A stretch of DNA of 64,000 bases from Hofstenia miamia (GCA_004352715.1 SCFE01000002.1:4968670-5032669); one strand, 5' to 3'. Shown: positions 23,246-35,089, numbered from the stretch's first letter. Notes: generated by a model not told the origin, from the letters alone. Translations and numbers: made by a program.

Positions 23246-23707
23246 CAAAAATTTGATTATTTTAATGACCCAGTAGGAAAGCAAGCCATTATAAACTGGC
23301 GAAGGTATAGAATAGGGTGCCCACGGACAAAATAAACACTACTAAGGGGTAAAAAATGATGAGAAATGCAATAACATAGGTAAAAAGCTAAAAAATAATG
23401 GATATAGACCGATAACTTTGCATAATTAACGAAATTCTTAGCACGCGGTATATATTTAAGGACAATATCATAGTAAACGTATAATTCATAAAAAAATTAT
23501 CAATTATTAAACAAATTGCAAGACATGAAAGTGTATTTATACAAATCTATACATTTTTAGTTTAAATCAAGTCCTTACCTTAGGTGAAATATAAATATTT
23601 TAATTTCGATTAGTCAATGTGTTTTGCTGGTATGTTATAGCAACTAATATATGCGCTTTGTTGAAAACATAATTTATTGAGGAAGGTTTTGTATAATAAT
23701 TAAAATA

Positions 23708-24041
23708 ATAATAATAATAATAATAATGAAATGGGAGCAGTCACACAGGATGAAGTACGAGCAGATGGAAGAGTAGTCAAAGTGAGACAAAGGAACATCG
23801 AAGAGGAAATACATCAAAGATTTCTTGAAGGTGGTGGGCGAGGAAAAAAATCAATGGTAGTTGGAGGATTTAGAGTCAGTAAGAAATTAGCAGAAACACA
23901 AAAACGATTGAAAAATGAGTGAAGGGTGCGATGTTTCTTGAGACGACGAATAGAGAACGTGACAGCACTATCAGCGCGAGCAAAGTGGGAGTTAGAGAAT
24001 GAGATAAAATCAAATGGATCAAGGTCTATCTTCCGAGTCAG
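23708..24041 (-). pseudogene. LINE family B 3' fragment with (AAT)n tail
   Basis: (AAT)n at 23706-23727, then a plus-strand complement of the RT C-terminus of family B, diverged from the copies at 26680 and 32015. Splits the H interior between GTATA and AAACATAGAG. 5'-truncated at about 24041. Confidence 0.75.
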
Positions 24042-24194
24042 TAAACATAGAGAATATTTGATTACATTTTTTGAAAATTTAAATTGTTGTTAAAAATTTT
24101 CTCATCACTAATAATAAGAGTCATAAGCACTTTATTTCATTTAAAATTTATAAAGTATAGCTTGAACAAAAAAAGAAAAAAGTTGATCTACAAA

Positions 24195-24377
24195 CTACAA
24201 TATTGAGCTCTGTTCCCACGCATGCAATTTTTTTGTTGTGCCTCTTATATTTTGATGACTTAAGAGATTATGTTTCAATTTTCGCTTAAATATTCGAATA
24301 TTCTCGGCCGACTTTATCTCGATATCAAGACTGTTCCAGTGTTTTATCGTATTAAATATGAAGGAATTTTCCCACAC
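24195..24377 (-). pseudogene. LINE RT C-terminal fragment
   Basis: 60 codons: MWENSFIFNTIKHWNSLDIE, then FKRKLKHNLL. This is the conserved end of CR1/Jockey-type ORF2 ('SF..R....WN.LP.EI..s.s...FK..LK..L'). Ends at a stop 182 bp from the LINE family B tail, so two elements abut. Confidence 0.75.
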
Positions 24378-24412
<35 letters not shown>

Positions 24413-24880
24413 ATGAATGAATTTATTTATCTGCTGAAGGCATACACTTCAAAAAAATAATTTCATTACAATAAAACTTTAGTTTTAGAATATGTATATG
24501 TATATAAATATATTCTTATAGATGACACTTTTAATAAATCACAGGTGGCGCTTTGTACCTAAAAACTTACTTATGTCAACTTGTACATATATGGATTCCC
24601 ACATTATTAACGGCAACGGCTAAGTCTGTAAAAATATCTGAATTGAATCAATCTCCTTAGGCTATTGCACCTCTTTGAGGAAAATGTTAACTACAACATA
24701 ACAGATTTAAATGTCAAAATGAGATATTTCATTAAATCTACAATGAGGGTTTGTTGAGTAAAACATAATTGAAGAACCTGTTAATTGATAAAATTGCCAA
24801 ATCGACTGCTTTAGAATTATGTGAAGATGAATTAAATGCTTTTGAGTGCAAAACAAGTGACATGACCCTGCTTTTGACTA
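24378..24880 (-). mobile_element. Family B 3' UTR and tail followed by unassigned LINE-like debris
   Basis: (AAT)n 24379-24409, then the inverted family-B 3' UTR (…TTTATCTGCTGAAGGCATAC). Up to about 24880 no further motif is clear; at 24880 the H interior resumes (ATGAAGAAACCGTTAACCGA like 34531). Confidence 0.55.
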
Positions 24881-25261
24881 TTGTGGTTTCATGAAGAAAC
24901 CGTTAACCGACACTACATAAGCAAAGATACAAACGTAAACTAAAAAAGGCGACTTCTCGTTTTGAATCAAATTGCACAAAATGGGTTCTTTCACTACATG
25001 CTTCAATTATAAAATGGCCCTATGTTGAGTCCCATATACATGTTCAATTAGTATTAAAATATATAAGTTTATACGTTTTACGTAATGCATATAATATTTT
25101 GAGTAAATTTATTTAAATTTCCAATAAAAATTGCATATCGACAGGCCCGTGGTTATTGCACCCACCGATACTGTGCATCCGCACTATTTAAAATATATTT
25201 ATAACAATATTAGCGAAAAGTCCCTAACACATTTAAAATGTTTTCGCTTCACCCTGTATAT

Positions 25262-25280
25262 TTGATGATGATGATGATGT
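25262..25280 (-). repeat. (TGA)n tail of LINE family A
   Basis: TTGATGATGATGATGATG marks the 3' end of the minus-strand LINE whose RT lies at 25481-26589; 47 bp of other sequence separates it from the H interior ending at 25215. Confidence 0.6.
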
Positions 25281-25480
25281 ATATTTATCTAAACACTTAC
25301 AAAAAATAAAAACAAATACACTTCACAATGCTAAAAAGTCCAGATTATTTGTGCATTAAATTGGTGTTATTTTTATTTATTATTTTAATTTTTTTTATTA
25401 ATTTATTGTTACTATGTTTAGAAAGGATAATTTTTGAGCACTAGTGGTGCTCATTTGTATTACCCATGACATTTAAATTA

Positions 25481-26589
25481 TTATTTGAATATTAAATCAA
25501 TTAGATTAGTATTTCCTTGTATTACTGTAGTTTTTATATTGGTCAAGAACCTAGTACATTCATTTTCAGATATTTTATCTATATTACAACTAATTAATGA
25601 ACTAGAATTTATATAATTCCATATTTTACTGCCGCTAACTTGAAGAGAATATCTTTGTAGCATAGAGTTATGCTGTTTTATTGAAGTTAAACTCCATCGC
25701 GTATCCTTTTCTTTGTATTTTTATTATGTGCTTTAGTAGTTCAAATATGTATAATTCATATATATTGAGTATATCACTATCCAAAACAACTGTTTTGTCA
25801 AATCTTTCGAATTTTTAAAATTTATTATTCTCATTATCTTTTTTTGAATTTTGAAAATAGGCAATAATGTGTTATAAGTAGTACCACCATATATCAATAT
25901 TCCATATTATATTATAGATAAAATGTAAGTATTGTAATAGTTTAATGTTACATGTTTTTGCACAAAATGTCTCAATTTCATTAACATACCATATAATTTA
26001 GATAGTTTCTTACACAATTCGGAAATATGATTAGCAAAAGTCAAATACTTGTCTACTATAATTCCTAAATATTTGTAGGATTCACAAATTTTCAATTCAT
26101 AACCAGATACCTCAAGCCTCTGCAATCCCTCGGTCTCCTTAAAGAAATTTGGTTGCATCGTTTTTTCACAGTTTAATGAAAGTTTGTTATAGCAAAGCCA
26201 ATCCTGTAGTGTATCTAAATTCAGCTGTAAATTGTTAAACAATGTTTGTTAATCATGAGAAGCAGAATGAAGATTCGTATCATCGATACATTTAAATGAC
26301 TTGGTTAATCATTTATATATAATAAAAACAAAAATAGTCCTATAATCGATCCTTGAGGTACACCATATTTTATCTCTTTCAAGTAAGATTTATTAGAGTC
26401 GTCACATACATATTGATAAGGCTGATTAAGATAACTTTCAAATAGTTTGAATATATGGCCTTTTACACCAAAGTTATTTAGCTTATTTAATAATAATTTA
26501 TGGTTAATAGTGTCAAATGCTTTTTTTAAATCAATAAAAACGCAAGACGAAAATAGTTTTTGATCTTTTAAATTTCTTAGTTTCAACAA
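25481..26589 (-). pseudogene. LINE family A reverse transcriptase (central to C-terminal)
   Basis: Open stretches in order on the minus strand: 26589-26305 with FIDLKKAFDTINHKLLLNKL and YGVPQGSIIGLFLFLLYIND; 26242-25907 with LQDWLCYNKLSLNCEKT, YKYLGIIVDKYLTF; and 25663-25481 with the 'S.....G.K.WN.i' end. The catalytic YxDD between the first two stretches is lost in a frame break. CR1-like by motif style. The upstream half of ORF2 lies beyond the inserted family-B copy. Confidence 0.85.
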
Positions 26590-26596
26590 ATTTCAT

Positions 26597-27910
26597 TAAT
26601 GCTAATAATAATAAATAATAATAATAATGAATGACTTTATTTAGCCGCTGAAGGCATACACAACAAAAATAAAAACAAGTCAAGTTTTACGGCAGCGAGC
26701 ACAGTCACAGGAGATGAAATAGGAGCAAATGGAAGAGTAGGCGAAGTTGGAGAAGGGCTCAGCAAAGAGGAAAGCCATCAAAGATTTCTTGAAGCTCGGT
26801 GGCGGGGAAAAGAATCCAATCGCTGTTGGAGGGTTGCGAGTCAAGATGTAATTAGCAGCAGTACAAGCACGATTGAAAAACGAGTGAAGGGTGCGATGTT
26901 TCTTTGTACGACGAATGGAGAAGGTGACAACATCATCAGAGCGAGTGCAGCAGGAATTAGAGAACTTAATGAAATCAAAAGGATCAAGATCCAATTTGCG
27001 AGTCAGTAGTCGATTGAACAGAAGGAGATCACAGGCATGGAAGTAGAGTGACAGCGGGAGAGTGGAGAATTTCAGCAGAGCGTCTTTATAGTCCAAAGAG
27101 GAAATCCATTTGAAAGCGCGTTTCTGGAAACGTTCCATGGAGTGGAACAAAGCACGAGAAGGCCACCAACAAGGAGACGCGTAGAGAAGAATGGCGCGAG
27201 GAATGGACTTGAACAAAGAGAGCTTCACAGCGGACGAGGTATTAAAAGGAACATTACGGAAAAGGGCAAATAGCGAGGAATTAGCTTTGCGCAAAGACAC
27301 ATGTCCAGTCCAATTTAAGTTTGCAGCAAGTTGAACTCCAAGATGAGTGTGATGAGGCGCAAAGTTCACAGGTAGAGGCAAATCAGAAGGGGGAGCCACA
27401 AAAATATCACATGTCTTGGTAGTGCTAAAATCAAGATAGTTGACAGAGGACCAAGTAGACAAGTGCTCAAGATCAGAAAAAATGTTCGAAGCAAAAGACC
27501 AACCAAAATCAAAAATCGCAGTGTCGTCGACATACAACAGGCAAGACGAGTTGAGAACAGAATGAGGGAGGTCGTTAATGGCAACGAGGAAGAAAAGAAC
27601 AGCAAACACTGAGCCTTGAGGGGCACCACTAGTAACGGGGACAGGAGAAGAGATAGACGAGTTGATTTTGACACACTGGTGGCGATTGGTCAGCTAAGAC
27701 TGGAACAGTTCGATGAAATCCACATCAAAACCAAATAAACGTAACTTGTCAAGCAGAATGGAATGAGGGAGGCGATCAAACGCTTTTGAGATGTCAAGAA
27801 AGATAATGCAACCAGGATCATTACTATCAGAGTGAAAGTAGAAGTTTTCGATCAGAGTGAGCAGGTTAGTAATCGTAGAGCGACCAGATACAGCTTTATT
27901 TCTATAATGC
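26597..27910 (-). mobile_element. LINE family B, 5'-truncated copy with (TAA)n tail
   Basis: On the minus strand it starts in the RT (SGRSTITNLLTLIEN, then FLDISKAFDRLPHSILLDKL at 27912-27694), continues through 27609-26680 (LLYVDDTAIFDF, catalytic YVDD; then the complete C-terminus ending CSYFISCDCARCRKT) and a short 3' UTR with AATAAA, ending in (ATT)n. TAATGC at 26597-26602 and 27905-27910 may be a target duplication. One frameshift separates the RT start from the long ORF. GC content is clearly higher than in family A, into which it is inserted. Confidence 0.82.
26680..27609 (-). CDS. Family B RT, C-terminal ORF
   Basis: 309 codons open to the natural end. YVDD at residues 26-29, thumb/C-terminal LGVQLAANLNWTGHV, ILLYASPCWWPSRALF and the Cys-rich end. 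Nearly identical in protein to the plus-strand copy at 32015-32635, so family B moved recently in this lineage. Confidence 0.85.
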   Translation of the reverse strand: MFAVLFFLVAINDLPHSVLNSSCLLYVDDTAIFDFGWSFASNIFSDLEHLSTWSSVNYLDFSTTKTCDIFVAPPSDLPLPVNFAPHHTHLGVQLAANLNWTGHVSLRKANSSLFALFRNVPFNTSSAVKLSLFKSIPRAILLYASPCWWPSRALFHSMERFQKRAFKWISSLDYKDALLKFSTLPLSLYFHACDLLLFNRLLTRKLDLDPFDFIKFSNSCCTRSDDVVTFSIRRTKKHRTLHSFFNRACTAANYILTRNPPTAIGFFSPPPSFKKSLMAFLFAEPFSNFAYSSICSYFISCDCARCRKT

Positions 27911-27911
27911 A

Positions 27912-28480
27912 AAAACCGTTAAAGTTTTTTGTACATTTATTTTCTTTAAATTTCCTATAAAGTAAATTTCGTTTCGTTACTAAATTTTTTACTGAATTAT
28001 TTATGAAGCTTATAGAATAATCTTTTTTGAATTTAACAATTTTAAATTTTTCAATTGTTTCTTGTAATATATCAAGGAATTTAGAATATATCTTATTAGC
28101 ATTTGAAAAAGTGGTTATGTGTATATCTTTAAATCGCTGTATTAAAAGAAACATACAATGCAATAGTTTTTCATTAGAAAACAAGAATGAATAATATGAA
28201 ATCAATGTCTTTTTATTGCATTTACAATCAGTTTTGCATGATATAGATATAGGAATATGATCAGTAAAGATATCGTTAAGTAAAGGATGGAAATTTTCAA
28301 TATGATAAAATCCTAAGTCGTCATTTTCTTTAATTCATGTCTCAGTTAGACATAAAGCTGAAAGATTAGAGTTAGTACCGATAAAAGCTTCTACAGATTC
28401 AAAATTCTTATTTAATATTACATTTTTGTGACATTTTTAAATTTGATTTTTGAAACAATTTATTATTTATTTTGCAAGTT
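27912..28480 (-). pseudogene. LINE family A ORF2 region between EN and RT
   Basis: Minus-strand open stretch 28205-27910 (FSNANKIYSKFLDILQETIE, then FINNSVKNLVTKRNLLYRKF) resembles the EN-RT linker of CR1-like LINEs. About 200 residues expected before the RT at 26589 are absent, so the family-B insertion was accompanied by loss, or two family-A copies flank it. Confidence 0.6.
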
Positions 28481-28519
28481 TTAGTTTTAAAATTTTGTTT
28501 AGAGTTATTTATGTATACA

Positions 28520-29206
28520 TTATTTAAAAAACTGGGGATATAAACTATACAGATCCTCAAAACTGTAGTTCTTTCTGCGATCGTTGGAATCTATGACGCA
28601 TATCTTCTCTTTATTGATCCACACTTGTTTGATCGCCTCCATCTTTCTCAACTGCAATGTAATTCTAAACCTTAAACTGGTACAATCATTGTTAAAAAAC
28701 ACTCCCTGTTCTGATTTCCGCTTATTTCTCATCAAATCCATCAAATCATGTTTCACTTCTCTCCTTACAAACTTCGCTATAATAGTAGGGCAATTACCAT
28801 TCCTAGTTGGCAATCTATGACAAACTGAGATGTCCTCTAGATTGATCTCCACGCATTTACTTACTTCGTCTCTTACCACTTGATAGATGATCTCACATTG
28901 TCTAAACGGAATCCCAGAAACCTCATATTATCTCTACGGCAATACTGTTCGAGCTTCTCTACTCCAAAATCAAATTTAACGTTTTTTTTGACGTAGTTTT
29001 TCTTCAAGCTGTTACTCCTTCTCAGCAGTACAGAATCCACAAAAAATTCCGTCAAAAAAATTCCTCAAAACTCGTTTGGGAACCCAAATCGTTACCCAGC
29101 AAGGGCAATACTTGGAAGTACATTCTACTTCATGGTGACTTCCTTCTTTTTGATTTCGCGACATTACTAAAACTAATTAAACTGTATAATAAACAGGCAA
29201 ATTTAT
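28520..29206 (-). pseudogene. LINE family A ORF1 and 5' end
   Basis: From the 5' end near 29206: a first segment with a Cys cluster (C..KYCPCW, later CGFC), then VEKLEQYCRRDNMRFLGFRL, then after a frame change ISVCHRLPTRN, IIAKFVRREVKHDLMDLMRN, and IKQVWINKEKICVIDSNDRR. This is the coiled-coil/RRM-like ORF1 of CR1/L1-type LINEs ('QYsRR.NiRi.G…vhR.g......iivkF'). The 30-bp 5' end, TTTGCCTGTTTATTATACAG onward, is shared with the LINE at 42485-42515. Confidence 0.78.
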
Positions 29207-29947
29207 GCATTAAAAATTTATGAAGCGGTCACGATAGCTATAAATTTGGTACTAATGGGGAAATAAAATATGAAAATAAATACTAATCGGGAGAACAAAT
29301 TTATTTAAAAATCAAGTAAGAAAAACTACACTACAAATTTATAGATTTACATAAATGTGCATCTATATCTTGTATTTGGGTTAATAATAGATACAATTTT
29401 TTTAAGAGTTTCCAGTTTTTTGTGCTATTCTCCTTAGATATGTACCGCATGCTAATGCGCGCTACGAATTTGGTTAACCATGCAAAGTCATTGGTATATA
29501 TACACTATTTTTAAGCTTTTTACGTATGTTATTGCATTTATAATCGTTTTTTGCCTTGTATTAGTGTTTATTCTATCCACGTGCTTTGCGTGTTCCACGT
29601 GCACCCTATTCTATACCTTCGCCTTATAAACTTTAGGGTGAATACATATAAGCCTGAAAAATTGGAAAACTGCGAAAATAGATTACGTATGCTCCAATGC
29701 GTTTTGAATATTTCAGTGAAATTTGTTTTCGGGGAGATTTGCTGACCCCCTTTGATTCAATATCATTAGTACGTAGTGATACCACATTGAACAAATAAGC
29801 TAAAATATTTCGTATTATTTCCAAAATTATCTTTAGAAATTTTCAAAAATACTAAAAATGTAATTTCAACTTTTTTACTCTTGCATCATTTTGCACACAT
29901 ATAAGAAGTCAAATTTTTTATTCTTTAAAAATTTGGGCGGTACTTTT

Positions 29948-30274
29948 CAGGGTTTTCTAGTTACCGGAATGTGAAGAACTTGAACTCGAATAAGCTCGCA
30001 AAACTCAATCGGAAAAACTCGGAAGAGAAATTCAAACTCTAACTCGTTTGAAAATCCACTTGAAAATACCGTAAAAATTAAATTTTTTTAAATATCAATT
30101 TTTTTACCAATCACAAAAACTATTTTTTAGCTTAGAATTATTGTAAAATGTAAAAAACTCGGAATTAGAAAAAAACTCGATTGAACTCGGAATTTCATTT
30201 AAAAAATTACTCGAAGTCAAAACGTAAAACCTCGAACTTCGCCCGAGTAACTCGAACTCGACTCGAAAACGCTG
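29948..30274 (+). mobile_element. CGAGTT-rich hAT-like MITE, copy 1
   Basis: Starts CAGGGTTTTCTAG, ends CGAAAACGCTG; dispersed CTCGAACTCG and AACTCGG units throughout. Same element as 30495-30849 (inverted) and 48402-48721. No target duplication left. Confidence 0.75.
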
Positions 30275-30494
30275 GTGTGTGGTATCAGCACTCAGCAAAA
30301 TTCAAATATAAGGCAAATTTAGAAAATTTAAATTGAATTTAAAATTTTTTAACTAAGCATGAATATGGTAATTAATTGCCTATTAAAAATAAAAACATTT
30401 ACAATAATAATATGATTGTCTCTTAAAACTATGTCCCATACACATCTGTTGCAAACTATATATTCAGTATCCATTTTGAGATATTCAGTATTAC

Positions 30495-30849
30495 CAGGGT
30501 TTTCGAGTCGAGTTCGAGTTACTCGGGCCGAGTTCGAGTTTTTACGTTTCGAGTTCGAGTTCGAGTAATTTTTTAAATGAAATTCCGAGTTCAATCGAGT
30601 TTTTTTCTAATTCCGAGTTTTTTAGAATAAAAAACATTTATTTTACAATAATTCTAAGCTAAAAAAAGTTTTTGTGATTGGTAAGAAAATTGATATTGAA
30701 AGAAATTTAATTTTTACGCTATTTTCAAGTGGATTTTCGAACGAGTTCGAGTTCGAGTTTTGATGATTTCTCTCCCGAGTTTTTCCGATCGAGTTTTGCG
30801 AGCTTATTCGAGTTCGAGTTCTTAACATTCCGAGTACTCGAAAACCCTG
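30495..30849 (-). mobile_element. CGAGTT-rich hAT-like MITE, copy 2
   Basis: CAGGGTTTTCGAGTCGAG at the left and CGAAAACCCTG at the right. Flanks AGTATTAC (30487-30494) and AGTATTTG (30850-30857) agree in 6 of 8 bases, as for an aged hAT 8-bp duplication. Inverted relative to copy 1, 220 bp away. Confidence 0.78.
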
Positions 30850-31339
30850 AGTATTTGTTTTGAGAAATTTGGTATTCATTTCAAGTACCAACCGATAAAA
30901 CGTTTAAAATGGCAGCACCCTACAATTTTAGACTTGTCAAATAGTTAAAGATATTATTTTAATGAATTACATTTATTCGAACAAGTGCTCAATTGCGAAA
31001 TACTTGGTAATTTAGAATAAAGTGGGCCTTTTCACATTAGTGCAAACTAATTATTGCAATAAGTATAATTACACACTACTTAATATTAATGTCACAACAG
31101 GAAATACGGTGTTATAATCGTTGGCAAGCAAAGTATTTTTACACTCAATAGTAGACGCCCTCTATTTATGACCAGCATTAATTAAATGTTAGAGCTTCAT
31201 GATCATGAAAAAGAAGATTACGCCATAGCAGCTAAATATTTCAGATGCAATTTGAAGTTCAATTTTGTAAAATCTTCTAAACCTCCAACTAGTTTTGTCA
31301 AGACACAGTTAGTCTATGCATCCAATGCATATTTAAAAA

Positions 31340-32688
31340 CTGTTTGAATATCCTGGCTTCAAAGAGTGAGAGTTGGGTTCTCTCATGATACCCCCTACTT
31401 TCAAGTAGATAATAGGATTATTAATCCGGGGACCAGGAAACCCTGTATAAGTATATTTGCTAGTTTATTCAAAATTAATATCAGTTAAGAAACGTATAAA
31501 CAAGCATCATGTTTGTGATGGTGACTTAATAGGAAATAAAGTTGCAATTTTTCAAATGGTTGTAAATTGTATTATTTTAAAGGACTCGGGAGGAGTCGAA
31601 CCTGCATTATACCGCACCGGACGGATTTTTCCAACAAAACGAATCCTTAACATTGATTACGTATAAATTCGCATAGGATTTTTGATACAAAGTATCTGGA
31701 ATAAGTTAAAGAGTAAAACATAAGTTCATTAATTTTAGTGGGGATAATTTCATTCGCTCGACAGTCATGTCTATTGAATGAAATTTGTCAATAACGCCTA
31801 CACTACAAATACAATAACTCAATCTAACAAAAACAATTAAATTATAACATACTATGCACCTCAAAAATAGTTGAATATGATATCATTAAATATTTCTTAT
31901 GTTCGCTAGTTCTTATTTGATAAATCAGAGAAATAAGCGTTTCTGTGGTATCGACGAGAAATTAATTCTTAAGCTATTTTCTTGTTGAATATGACTTATT
32001 AACGTAAATATCATTTGCGTCTCCGCAAAGCTAATTGCTCGCTATTTGCCCTTTTCCGTAATGTTCCTTTTAATACCTCGTCCGCTGTGAAACTCTCTTT
32101 GTTCAAGTCCATTTCTCGCGCCATTCTTCTCTACGCGTCTCCTTGTTGGTGGCCTTCTCGTGCTTTGTTCCACTCCATGGAAGGTTTCCAGAAACGCGCT
32201 TTCAAATGGATTTCCTCTTTGGACTATAAAGACGCTCTGCTGAAATTCTCCACTCTCCCGCTGTCACTCAACTTCCATGCCTGTGATCTCCTTCTGTTCA
32301 ATCGACTACTGACTCGCAAATTGGATCTTGATCCTTTTGATTTCATTAAGTTCTCTAATTCCTGCTGCACTCGCTCTGATGATGTTGTCACCTTCTCCAT
32401 TCGTCGTACAAAGAAACATCGCACCCTTCACTCGTTTTTCAATCGTGCTTGTACTACTGCTAATTACATCTTGACTCGCAACCCTCCAACATCGATTGAT
32501 TTCTTTTCCCCGCCACCGAGCTTCAAGAAATCTTTGATGGCTTTCCTCTTTGCTGAGCCCTTCTCCGACTTTGCCTACTCGTCCATTTGCTCCTATTTCA
32601 TCTCCTGTGACTGTCCTCGCTGCCGTAAAACTTGACTTGTTTTTATTTTATTGTTGTGTATGCCTTCAGCGGCTAAATAAAGTAATTG

Positions 32689-32719
<31 letters not shown>

Positions 32720-33705
32720 TCATTTTTTAATCGGTTAAATACCATAATTTCTTTCGAAATAAATCAGAGGTGGCCATCGTTTTGGTTGTTTTCAGTATTT
32801 AATATAGTTAGACATTTTATAATTTAGACTTAGAAATTTTGAGTTAAGCCCTATTAATTTTCAATGGGGTTTTTTCATGAAAAAATCAATTTCAAATAAA
32901 TTTCAGAAATCAATAGATTTTCCTTAGATTTTTTAGACGTGTTAGATGTTTAAATGTTTTAATAATATTAATAGTTTATTTTTTCTGTTAGCTGGCATAA
33001 ATCACAATCATTTACCACCTGGTCACGATGTAGTTTCTGCAAAAATTGCACCACAAATGTTGTCTTACACAATTCGCAATGAGCCAACCTTGAACTCTGT
33101 TTGTTTTGTTCAGAAAACACTTGCCAATCTACCTGCTTAGCAAGCAGCTCACTTATCCACAGACACTGTAGTTTGCTGTTCTCTAAAGACTATTAAGCAA
33201 AATGCACTGCCAATGCCGAATCCCATTTATGTGGACGATTGGAGTATGCCACAGTATATTTCTCTGCAAGTATTTATTAAATGTATAAATTGAACACTAG
33301 AGAAATTGGTATCACTCTCAATTTTTAAAATTAACTTCTTGTACAATAGAATCCTTTAATTTCGATATATTTCTAGACTTATTTGCAGATTCTCTGTGTA
33401 TATTAAGCACTGCTACGGATTCGTTTAATTTGGAATCATCTGTCTAGTATGGCATGATGCAAGTTCGACTCCTGCTGAGTCTTATTTATATAATTTGAAA
33501 ATTTGTAAATGATTGTAAATACACTTCAAATTAAACCGAATGTTTTATTTCTTCATGCATACATTACATAGATTTAAGTTCTATTTATATTAGAAGTGAG
33601 TCTAGTTAATTAGGGTCTCCAGATTAATAATCCTATTGTCCATTTTAAAGTGGGTTATCATGAGAGAACCCAACTCCCACTCTTTGTAGCCAGGAGAATT
33701 TATAG
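31340..33705. mobile_element. Inverted-repeat element split by a LINE
   Basis: 31340-31440 (CTTCAAAGAGTGAGAGTTGG, CTCTCATGATA…, AATAGGATTATTAATC) is repeated inverted at 33605-33705, and 31575-31650 inverted at 33417-33482. Arms of about 400 bp with intervening divergence. Each arm holds a tRNA-like stretch. Between them lies a plus-strand family-B LINE end. No ORF of its own that I recognise; the termini are not exactly defined. Confidence 0.65.
32010..32718 (+). mobile_element. LINE family B, 5'-truncated copy with (TTA)n tail
   Basis: Contains the last 206 codons of RT ORF2 (32015-32635, ending CSYFISCDCPRCRKT), a 3' UTR with GTATGCCTTCAGCGGC and AATAAA, and a (TTA)n tail. Left flank ATCATTT and right flank CTCATTT suggest a target duplication. 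Protein differs from the minus-strand copy at only a few residues. Start ATG is arbitrary; the true 5' end of the copy is about 32010. Confidence 0.88.
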
Positions 33706-35089
33706 TATTGAACATCACATAATTGATTGAAACATTTAATTATTGTTAGTGATTTAAATTATGCTATTGCATCTATAATATGGGGATTATTAATAAATTT
33801 AAATTATATTAATTTGGAAAAGCTTAATTTTTACATAAAAATTTTGTTGGATTGAAAAAGCTTTACATTATAACAACCAATGAGTACCTAATTTAAAATA
33901 AGTAGAATTCCATGTGCCTTTGATTTTTTAATAAAGATTTAATTGATTTCATTGACAATTTTAAATATTTAAGATTTTAAGATGAAGGTGTACCAAACAG
34001 GGTTTTGAAGACCTAGATAAAGTTGGTGTGGCGAAGGTATAAAATAGGATGCACGTGGACAAAATACACACTACTATATGGTAAAAAAACGATGAGAAAT
34101 GGAATAATATCCGTAAAAAGTATAAAAATAATGGATATAGACCGATAACTTTGCATAATTAACGAATTTCGTAGCACGCAATAGCACATGGTATATATTT
34201 AAGGACAATAGCATAGTAAACATGGAATTCATAAAAAAATTATCAATTATTAAACAATTTGCAAGTCATAAAAGTGTATTTATATAAATCTATACATTTT
34301 TAGTTTAAATTAAGTCCTTATCTTAGGTGAAATTTCCAAATAAATTGTTGTAAAAATATCAATATTTTAATTATGAATATTCAATGTGTTTTACTCGTAT
34401 TATTATAACAACTAATATATGCGCTTTGTTGAGTACATAATTTATTGGAAAAGTTTTTGTATATAAACATAGAGAATATTTGATTCCTTTTTTTGAAAAT
34501 TTAAATAATTTTTAAAAATTATGGCTTTGTGAAGAAACAATTAACCAACACTTCATAAGCAAAGATACAAACGTAAACTATAAAGGGCGATTTCTCGTTT
34601 TGAATCGAATTGCACAAAATGGTTTCTTGCATTACATGCTTCAATTATAAAAGGCCCTTTTTGAGTTCCATATACATGTTCAATAAGTATGAAAATACTT
34701 CATGCATATAACATGTTGAGTAAATATATTTGAATTTACAGTAATAATTGCATATGACAGGCCCATGCTAATAGCATCCAGGAGATACTGTACATCCGCA
34801 ATATTCAAAATATATTTATAACAATAGTGGAATGCATATTTATGCATTAAAAATGTATTCAACGCGATCACGCTAGCTATAAATTCAGTTTTACTAATCA
34901 GTAATTAAAATGTGGAAATAAATACAAATCGGAAAAACAAATTCTCTGAAAATGCAAAGTGGTTGCAAAGCATAAAAGTTCCAATGTAAACACCTCAGAC
35001 TTGATTTACGCAAAAAATGTATAGATTTGCATAATATACTTGTAATTTGTTTAATAACAGTTAATTATTTTCCTAATATCCTTAAATAT

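Larger units (their letters stand above)
23298..29624. mobile_element. H element copy 3 with 8-bp target repeats, filled with LINEs
   Basis: The left end GGCGAAGGTATAGAATAGGG matches the inverted right end at 29624. The terminal arm (about 180 bp) is repeated inverted at 29440-29624. TATAAACT lies at 23290-23297 and 29625-29632, an 8-bp target duplication typical of hAT elements. Own interior is 23475-23700, 24040-24090, about 24880-25215 and 29206-29440, each matching the second large H copy (34030-35089). The rest is inserted LINE material. No transposase of its own is visible, so it is non-autonomous. Confidence 0.85.

Noticed and set aside
27366-27674. 102-codon ORF overlapping the family-B RT in another frame (likewise 40758-40997, 41163-41618 and 41856-42368)
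   Set aside because: Shadows of the GC-richer LINE ORFs; Leu/Ser-rich without motifs.
30500-30840. CRISPR-like spaced repeats (CGAGTT units)
   Set aside because: Units are short, irregular and part of a MITE in an animal genome.
31581-31646. Possible tRNA gene
   Set aside because: T-arm and end pairing look tRNA-like, but the D-arm and anticodon arm do not form well, and the sequence is an inverted-repeat arm. Kept only as a finding.
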